A stretch of 64,000 nucleotides of DNA from Streptomyces sp. CB02959 (GTDB lineage: Bacteria; Actinomycetota; Actinomycetes; Streptomycetales; Streptomycetaceae). The position numbers and the translations under genes were made by a program. Every line of letters begins with the position of its first letter. Position 1 is the stretch's first letter. Positions 59,040 to 64,000 of this stretch are shown piece by piece. The stretch lies in contig NZ_NNBP01000008.1 in NCBI RefSeq assembly GCF_002803155.1, forward strand, positions 1 to 64,000. The letters are read 5' to 3'. The notes under the pieces are model-generated. The model searched no databases and was not told the DNA's origin. It saw nothing but the letters and a program-made list of their open reading frames with translations.

Positions 59040-59651
59040 GTCCGTCCCCTGCCTGCGGTGGGGAGGCCCCACTCCGCTCAACCGTCTGACGTGGCACAGC
59101 TTACGGATTGCCGGCTCGCTGTGCTGAGAGGCCGCGCATGCGTCGGCGACCGGATTACCCGTGGCCGTTCCGATCCCCGGCGCACGGAGGGAAATCCGTC
59201 CGGCCCCCGGCTCCGCTACCCGCGATGTGCCCCAATGATCCCTTTCTCAAGGGATTTTGACGGCGTGAAAGGTGCGCGTACGGAACGGTGCCGGGTTCCC
59301 GCGGGCCCCGCACCACGGGCAGGGCGACGGCCGGCGGGGGAGCGCCCCAAGTGATCGAAGTCACCGTTTCGCCCCCCCTCGTGCGAGATGCCCCCCTCGT
59401 GCCCGTCGTGCGCCGGATTCCCACGCCGCGCGCCCCACTCAGGGATGTCTCCGGGGCCACCCCGTGACCTCTCCACCCAGGGGAGTACGCCGGGCCCCCT
59501 CCCGTCATCCTCCTGGAGGCCCGCCAAGCGGTACGACGGCATGACGTCCGGCACCCGCCCGCGCACCTAGGCTTGAGCTCAAGCGGCGGGCGCAGCACTC
59601 GTCCCCCGAGGTCAGACGCCCGCCGCCCTGGATCACGACGGGAGCAGGTCG
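59040..59651. other. Intergenic region between kinase and small membrane protein
   Basis: About 610 bases with no supportable gene. TAAGCT on the minus strand (59103-59098) is a possible -10 for the kinase. GCTTGAGCTCAAGC at 59571-59584 is a perfect 14-base palindrome overlapping TAGGCT (59568-59573), a likely -10 for the gene at 59652. The unit CCCCCCTCGTGC is repeated at 59373 and 59391. Nothing else is seen. Confidence 0.5.
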
Positions 59652-59861
59652 ATGGCGGACAGTACGGGGCGGACGGCCCTCCTGGCGCGGGGCCGCAGGG
59701 CCACCACCGCGCTCGGCGGCAGCCGGCCCACCGGCACCCGCCATCCCCTCATAGCGGTCGCCATGGTGCTGCCGCTGGCGTTCCTCCTGGCCGTGGTCTT
59801 CGGCGGCTGGGAGGCCGTCGTCACACAGGCGTCGTCCGTGGCCGGAATGCTGGGGCGCTGA
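59652..59861 (+). CDS. Small single-helix membrane protein
   Basis: 69 residues. A basic N-terminal part (about 1-32) is followed by one membrane helix (LIAVAMVLPLAFLLAVVFGGW) and a short C-terminal stretch. No family recognised. GGGAG lies seven bases before the ATG. Confidence 0.6.
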   Translation: MADSTGRTALLARGRRATTALGGSRPTGTRHPLIAVAMVLPLAFLLAVVFGGWEAVVTQASSVAGMLGR

Positions 59862-60046
59862 GCGGGCGCCCCGGTCCCGGGAGAGCGGTCCGGGACGGGC
59901 ACTTCGGCCGAAACCCCGTGGGGACGGGGGTGCGGCGGACGGCACGAGTGGCCGGGCATCTGGGGAGATGCCCGGCCATCGGGCATTTTCGGGAACTACC
60001 GGCCTATCCTGGGGAGTTGGCCGCCCCACCGGACCGATACAACGAC

Positions 60047-60076
60047 CGAGGGCCGGAGCTTCCGCTCCGGCCCTCG
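60047..60076 (-). terminator. Terminator of the tRNA cluster
   Basis: Perfect 13-base arms (60047-60059, 60064-60076) with TTCC loop, directly downstream of the last tRNA-Val on the minus strand, followed by TCGTTGTA. Confidence 0.8.
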
Positions 60077-60086
60077 ACCTTGGGTG

Positions 60087-60158
60087 TGGACGATACTGGG
60101 ATTGAACCAGTGACCTCTTCCGTGTCAGGGAAGCGCTCTCCCGCTGAGCTAATCGTCC
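60087..60158 (-). tRNA. tRNA-Val (anticodon GAC), copy 1
   Basis: 72 bases. Acceptor GGACGAT/ATCGTCC; anticodon loop C-T-GAC-A-C in stem CTTCC/GGAAG. Last gene of the cluster; CCA not encoded. Confidence 0.95.
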
Positions 60159-60201
60159 TCGGGACCGCGGATCGATCTGCAAGACGACCGCGGGCACTGC
60201 G

Positions 60202-60273
60202 TGCGCGATACTGGGATTGAACCAGTGACCTCTTCCGTGTCAGGGAAGCGCTCTCCCGCTGAGCTAATCGCGC
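60202..60273 (-). tRNA. tRNA-Val (anticodon GAC), copy 2
   Basis: 72 bases, same body as copies 1 and 3 but with acceptor GCGCGAT/ATCGCGC: both strands changed together, so pairing is kept. Confidence 0.95.
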
Positions 60274-60297
60274 GGGGACCCGGCAATACCGGGTCAG

Positions 60298-60369
60298 TGG
60301 ACGATACTGGGATTGAACCAGTGACCTCTTCCGTGTCAGGGAAGCGCTCTCCCGCTGAGCTAATCGTCC
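60298..60369 (-). tRNA. tRNA-Val (anticodon GAC), copy 3
   Basis: 72 bases, identical to copy 1 including the acceptor GGACGAT. Confidence 0.95.
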
Positions 60370-60370
60370 T

Positions 60371-60444
60371 TGGAGGTGGAGACGGGATTTGAACCCGTGT
60401 AGACGGCTTTGCAGGCCGTTGCCTCGCCTCTCGGCCACTCCACC
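60371..60444 (-). tRNA. tRNA-Cys (anticodon GCA)
   Basis: 74 bases including an encoded CCA. Acceptor GGTGGAG/CTCCACC, discriminator U as needed for tRNA-Cys, anticodon loop C-T-GCA-A-A. Confidence 0.95.
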
Positions 60445-60482
60445 AGGAGTGTGCGGGGGGCTCGGGATGATCCCCCACATCG

Positions 60483-60555
<73 letters not shown>

Positions 60556-60719
60556 GGGCGGCTCTCCCAGACTACGTCGGGAAGCTACCTGGCCTCCGGG
60601 GCGCTTTCGCGTCCCGGCGACGTGTTGAACTCTAGCGGATTCCTGGGCCAGTACAAAAACGCGTTTGTGCAGCGTGCTGCGCTGCTCGCTCGGCCCGGGC
60701 GATCGACGGTGCCCCGCCA

Positions 60720-60732
60720 TAGACTCACTGAC
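60720..60732 (+). promoter_or_regulatory. -10 element for a leaderless pabB-like gene
   Basis: TAGACT (60720-60725) ends seven bases before the GTG at 60733, with no ribosome-binding site between. Confidence 0.5.
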
Positions 60733-61803
60733 GTGCACGATTTCGCTCCGATGGCCCGCTTCGGCGGCCTGATAGCCACCGACCTGCGCGATGTGACCAG
60801 CGATCCCGCGGCACTGGATTCCGCGGGCTGGTGGGCGGTGACCGCAGACTTCGAGGGGGGCGTGGTCTGCGCCCGCTTCGCCGACGTACGCCCCGCCACG
60901 GCCGCGGACGCCCCCGGGCCCGACGCCTGGCGCGGTCCCGTCCCGGCCGACTGGCGCAGTTCCCTGGACCGCGCCGCCTATACGGAGGGCGTCCGGCGGA
61001 TCCGGGACCACATCGCGGCCGGCACGGTCTATCAAGTGAACCTCTGCCGGGTCTTGACCGCGCCGCTGCCCGACCCCGAGCGCGCCGACGTGGACGCGCT
61101 CTCCGCCGTCCTGGCTCGCGGCAACCCCGCGCCCTATGCCGGAACGATTCGCCTGCCGGGGCACGGCGTCGAGATCGCCACCGCCTCCCCGGAGCTCTTC
61201 CTGCGTCGGGACGGCCGCACCGTCGAGTCCGGCCCCATCAAGGGCACCGGCCGCACCGCCGCGGACCTCTCGCCGAAGGACCGCGCCGAGAACGTGATGA
61301 TCGTGGACCTGGTGCGCAACGACCTCGGACGGGTCTGCGCCACCGGGTCGGTCACCGTCCCCGCCCTGTGCGCCGTGGAGGAGCACCCCGGCCTGGTCCA
61401 CCTCGTCTCCACCGTGCGCGGTGAACTGGCCGAGACCCACGAGAAGACCGCATGGGCGGACCTGCTCGGCGCGACCTTCCCGCCCGGGTCGGTCACCGGC
61501 GCCCCCAAGTCCAGCGCCCTGCGGATCATCGACGAGCTGGAGACCGCCCCGCGCGGCCCGTACTGCGGCGGCATCGGCTGGGTGGACGCCGACCGCCGTA
61601 CCGGCTGGCTCAACGTCGGCATTCGCACGTTCTGGATCGACCGCGCCGACCCCGAGGGCCCGGTGCTCCGATTCGGTGCGGGCGCCGGGATCATCTGGGA
61701 CTCGGATCCGGAGCGGGAGTGGGCGGAGACCGAGTTGAAGGCGCGCCGGCTGCTCGCGGTAGCGTCCGGTGCGCACGAAGTGAGTGGAGGACCCAAGCGA
61801 TGA
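60733..61803 (+). CDS. Aminodeoxychorismate synthase component I-like (chorismate-binding enzyme)
   Basis: 356 residues, essentially only the chorismate-binding domain. Signatures: SPELFLRRDGRTVESGPIKG, then NVMIVDLVRNDLGRV and FPPGSVTGAPKSSALRIIDE, which is the active-site block of PabB/TrpE/anthranilate synthases. Forming an operon with a pabC-like lyase points to p-aminobenzoate synthesis for folate and not to anthranilate. No glutamine amidotransferase (pabA) is beside it. GTG 60733 fixed by the -10; overlaps the next gene by ATGA. Confidence 0.85.
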   Translation: MHDFAPMARFGGLIATDLRDVTSDPAALDSAGWWAVTADFEGGVVCARFADVRPATAADAPGPDAWRGPVPADWRSSLDRAAYTEGVRRIRDHIAAGTVYQVNLCRVLTAPLPDPERADVDALSAVLARGNPAPYAGTIRLPGHGVEIATASPELFLRRDGRTVESGPIKGTGRTAADLSPKDRAENVMIVDLVRNDLGRVCATGSVTVPALCAVEEHPGLVHLVSTVRGELAETHEKTAWADLLGATFPPGSVTGAPKSSALRIIDELETAPRGPYCGGIGWVDADRRTGWLNVGIRTFWIDRADPEGPVLRFGAGAGIIWDSDPEREWAETELKARRLLAVASGAHEVSGGPKR

Positions 61804-62624
61804 AGATCTGGCTCGACGGGGAACTGCGGGACGCCGAGGCGGCCCGTGTCTCGGTCTTCGACCACGGCCTGACGGTCGGCGACGGGGTCTTCGAGACGAT
61901 CAAGGCCGAGCGGGGACGGGCGTTCGCCCTCACCCGCCACCTGGAGCGTCTGGCCACCTCCGCCCGCGGGCTCGGCCTGCCCGCCCCCGACCTCGACGAG
62001 GTGCGGCGCGGCTGCACGGCGGTCCTGGACGTTAACCCGATGGCACTGGGCCGGCTGCGGATCACCTACACCGGCGGTCTCTCCCCGCTCGGCTCGGACC
62101 GCGGCGAGGCCGGCCCGACCCTGGTCGTCGCGGCCTCCGAGGCCGGCCGCCGGCCCGACACCACCGCCGCGGTCACCGTCCCCTGGACGCGCAACGAGCG
62201 CGGCGCCCTCGCCGGCCTGAAGACCACCTCGTACGGCGAGAACGTCGTCGCCCTCGCCCGCGCCCGTGAACGGGGCGCCTCCGAGGCGCTGTTCGCCAAC
62301 ACCGTCGGCGCGCTCTGCGAGGGCACCGGCTCCAACGTCTTCGTCGTCCTCGACGGCGAACTTCACACCCCGCCGCTGGCCTCCGGCTGCCTGGCCGGCA
62401 TCACCCGCGCGCTGACCGTGGCCTGGGCCGGCGCCAAGGAGACGGATCTGCCGCTGGACGTCCTGGAGAGCGCCGAGGAGATCTTCCTGACCTCCACGCT
62501 GCGCGACGTCCAGGCCGTGACCCGGATCGACGACCGCCAACTCGCCGCCGGGCCGGGCCCGGTGACCGCCGAGGCGATGCGGATCTTCGACCGGGAGGCG
62601 GCAGCGGACTTCGACCCGCGCTGA
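61800..62624 (+). CDS. Class IV aminotransferase, 4-amino-4-deoxychorismate lyase-like
   Basis: 274 residues. The fold-type IV PLP lysine is in AGLKTTSYGENVVALA and ALFANTVGALCEGTGSNVFV is the family signature. Following the chorismate-binding enzyme with an ATGA overlap, it most likely releases p-aminobenzoate and pyruvate from aminodeoxychorismate (PabC). A branched-chain or D-amino-acid aminotransferase is the alternative. Confidence 0.82.
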   Translation: MKIWLDGELRDAEAARVSVFDHGLTVGDGVFETIKAERGRAFALTRHLERLATSARGLGLPAPDLDEVRRGCTAVLDVNPMALGRLRITYTGGLSPLGSDRGEAGPTLVVAASEAGRRPDTTAAVTVPWTRNERGALAGLKTTSYGENVVALARARERGASEALFANTVGALCEGTGSNVFVVLDGELHTPPLASGCLAGITRALTVAWAGAKETDLPLDVLESAEEIFLTSTLRDVQAVTRIDDRQLAAGPGPVTAEAMRIFDREAAADFDPR

Positions 62625-62663
62625 GGGTGACGGGCCCGCGCGCAGGCGAGTAGAAAAGTCCTC

Positions 62664-63494
62664 GTGACCACTACGCTGCGCCCCGCGGGCCCCGAAGTAC
62701 GACACGACGACGGCCGCCGGTCCCGCCCCTACGACATCTGCGTCAACAGCCGCCGGGTCGGCGGGATCCAGCTGGCCACGGACGCCCGGTTCGGGCCCAC
62801 CGCCGGCCGGATCGAGGCCCTGGGCGTCGACGCCCCCGACCGGCACCGCGGCCGGGCCACGGTCGCCGCGCTGGCCGCCGAGGAAGTGCTGCGCGGCTGG
62901 GGCTGCCGGCAGATCGAACTGACCGTGCCCGCGGACGCCGAGGCCGCGGTGCGACTCTCGGCGGCCCTGGGCTACACCGAACGCAGCCGCATCATGGCGC
63001 GGGCCCTGACCCGCCCCGGCGGGCTCCCCGACGGCAGCGGCGACCGCCCGATGAGCGAGGCCGAGTACCCGGTCTGGCTGGCCGCAGCGGTCACCGAGCG
63101 CATCCGGGCGGATACCGCGCAGGGGATGGCCCGGGAGCGCGCCGAACGGACCGAGCCCGCCGAGCACGACGCGCTGCTCCCCGAGGGCGCGGCCACACCC
63201 GGCCAGGTACTGAGGGTCCTCGCCCACGAGGGCGTCGACGTCGGCACCCTCTGGCTCGCCCTGCGGCTCCCCGGGCAGCCCGGCGGCTACGTGATGGACA
63301 TGCGGGTGGCGCCCGAGCACCGCGGCGAGGGCCACGGACGCAGCCTGATGCTCGTCGCCGAGCGGGAGGCCCTGGCCGCGGGCCGTGCCTCGCTGGCGCT
63401 CAACGTCCACCCGGACAACGCGCCGGCGCTCGGCCTGTACCGCTCGCTCGGCTACCGCACGACCGCGTACCGCATGTGGAAGCCGATCCTCTGA
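62664..63494 (+). CDS. Tandem GNAT acetyltransferase
   Basis: 276 residues with two GNAT-like halves. The C-terminal one has the acetyl-CoA motif MRVAPEHRGEGHGRSLMLVA and LGLYRSLGYRTTAYRM. The N-terminal half has GVDAPDRHRGRATVAALAAE and the following LRGWGCRQIELTV. Two-domain GNATs are known (MshD-like layout), but no substrate is clear. GTG start at 62664, 39 bases after the lyase gene. Confidence 0.82.
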   Translation: MTTTLRPAGPEVRHDDGRRSRPYDICVNSRRVGGIQLATDARFGPTAGRIEALGVDAPDRHRGRATVAALAAEEVLRGWGCRQIELTVPADAEAAVRLSAALGYTERSRIMARALTRPGGLPDGSGDRPMSEAEYPVWLAAAVTERIRADTAQGMARERAERTEPAEHDALLPEGAATPGQVLRVLAHEGVDVGTLWLALRLPGQPGGYVMDMRVAPEHRGEGHGRSLMLVAEREALAAGRASLALNVHPDNAPALGLYRSLGYRTTAYRMWKPIL

Positions 63495-63546
63495 CCGGCC
63501 CGCGGCGCCCGTGCCGGACCGGCGGGAGCCGCGGTGACCCGGTGCG

Positions 63547-63999
63547 TCAGCCCGCCGCGGCGTCCTGCTCGGCCAGCAGCCGTTCGGCGATCTCCTCGAT
63601 CCGGGCCCGCAGCCCCTCCTGGCTCTTGCCGCCGTCCAGCCGTACGCCGCCGATCTCGTACGTCGGGGTGCCGGTCACGCCGATCGCCTTGCCCTCGGCC
63701 TCGTCGGCGTCGACGGCCAGCAGGTGCCGCCCGTCGACCAGCGCGGTGTCGATCTCCTCGGCGTCCAGCCCCAGTTCGCCGGCGATGTCCAGCAGCACCT
63801 TCTCGCCGCGCTTGCCGAGGTCGTCGGTCCGCGCCAGCACCGCCTCGATGTACGGCCAGCCCCGGCCCTGCTCGACGGCTTCCTCGACGGCCTGGGCGGC
63901 CGCGTAGGCGTGCTTGTGCTTCGCCAGCGGGAAGTGGCGCAGCCGGATCTCCAGCCGGTCACCGAAGCGCTCGCGCAGCGCCCGTACGTCCGCCAGGGC
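63547..63999 (-). CDS. DsbA family protein (5' end outside window)
   Basis: 151 codons visible, open to the right edge, so the N-terminus with the CXXC motif is missing. Remaining sequence RLEIRLRHFPLAKHKHAYAA and GVTGTPTYEIGGVRLDGGKS shows the thioredoxin-like DsbA fold with its cis-Pro in TPTYE. Cytosolic or exported cannot be said. Convergent with the tandem GNAT gene. Confidence 0.8.
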   Translation of the reverse strand, partial: ALADVRALRERFGDRLEIRLRHFPLAKHKHAYAAAQAVEEAVEQGRGWPYIEAVLARTDDLGKRGEKVLLDIAGELGLDAEEIDTALVDGRHLLAVDADEAEGKAIGVTGTPTYEIGGVRLDGGKSQEGLRARIEEIAERLLAEQDAAAG

Positions 64000-64000
64000 G

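Overview
The window is chromosomal DNA from a high-GC actinomycete, almost certainly a Streptomyces. The signs are very high GC with strongly GC-biased third codon positions, frequent GTG starts, many 4-base RTGA gene overlaps, probable leaderless genes, and a gene order (infC-rpmI-rplT, pheST, argCJBDR, argGH) that I recall from Streptomyces chromosomes. No transposase, phage structural gene or CRISPR array is visible. This is mainly core-genome territory with small accessory patches.

Layout. 1-2.3 kb: the end of a type VII secretion-associated locus (a partial membrane protein and a mycosin). 2.4-13 kb: SseB-like protein, aquaporin, DUF1844 protein, then the translation block infC-rpmI-rplT with an attenuator-bearing leader, a SpoU rRNA methylase, a PAS histidine kinase and pheST. 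12.5-24.3 kb: an NsdA-like TPR regulator, Nudix enzyme, small membrane coiled-coil protein, 3-hydroxyacyl-CoA dehydrogenase, a secreted GHL10-like enzyme, a head-to-head EamA exporter/MocR regulator pair, a GNAT plus cysteine-synthase-like enzyme, a LuxR-type regulator, a methyltransferase and a DUF1059 protein. 24.5-27.3 kb: a Tat-exported DMFase-like protein and a stand-alone D-Ala-D-Ala-ligase-like ATP-grasp enzyme. 27.4-36.6 kb: arginine biosynthesis (argCJBDR, then argGH) with ARG boxes, separated by a tRNA-Pro bearing what looks like an integration scar. 36.7-45.1 kb: TetR/MFS efflux pair, exported nucleotidase, PlsC acyltransferase, exported glycerophosphodiesterase, GNAT and two small membrane proteins. 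45.4-48.8 kb: metNIQ methionine uptake with a Met/Cys-codon leader peptide. 49-57.6 kb: cobalamin/siroheme genes (cobL, a very large BluB-CobT fusion, cysG-type fusion) and a second SpoU methylase. 57.7-64 kb: Ser/Thr kinase, a five-tRNA cluster (Gly-Cys-Val-Val-Val), pabB/pabC-like genes, a double GNAT protein and a truncated DsbA-family gene.

The most striking pattern is in the arg operon. Every gap between the five genes is filled exactly by a mini-ORF (50, 23 and 8 codons of protein) whose start overlaps the preceding stop and whose stop overlaps the next start, so argC to argR form one unbroken chain of RTGA overlaps. A further 7-codon bridge lies between a GNAT gene and the cysteine-synthase-like gene. 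Other notable signals are an AUC start for infC, three copies of a TTCRCAC-N3-GTGYGAA palindrome near the NsdA-like regulator and the small membrane protein, start codons of divergent genes that physically overlap (18750-18753), and a duplicated tRNA-Pro 3' end with its own terminator.
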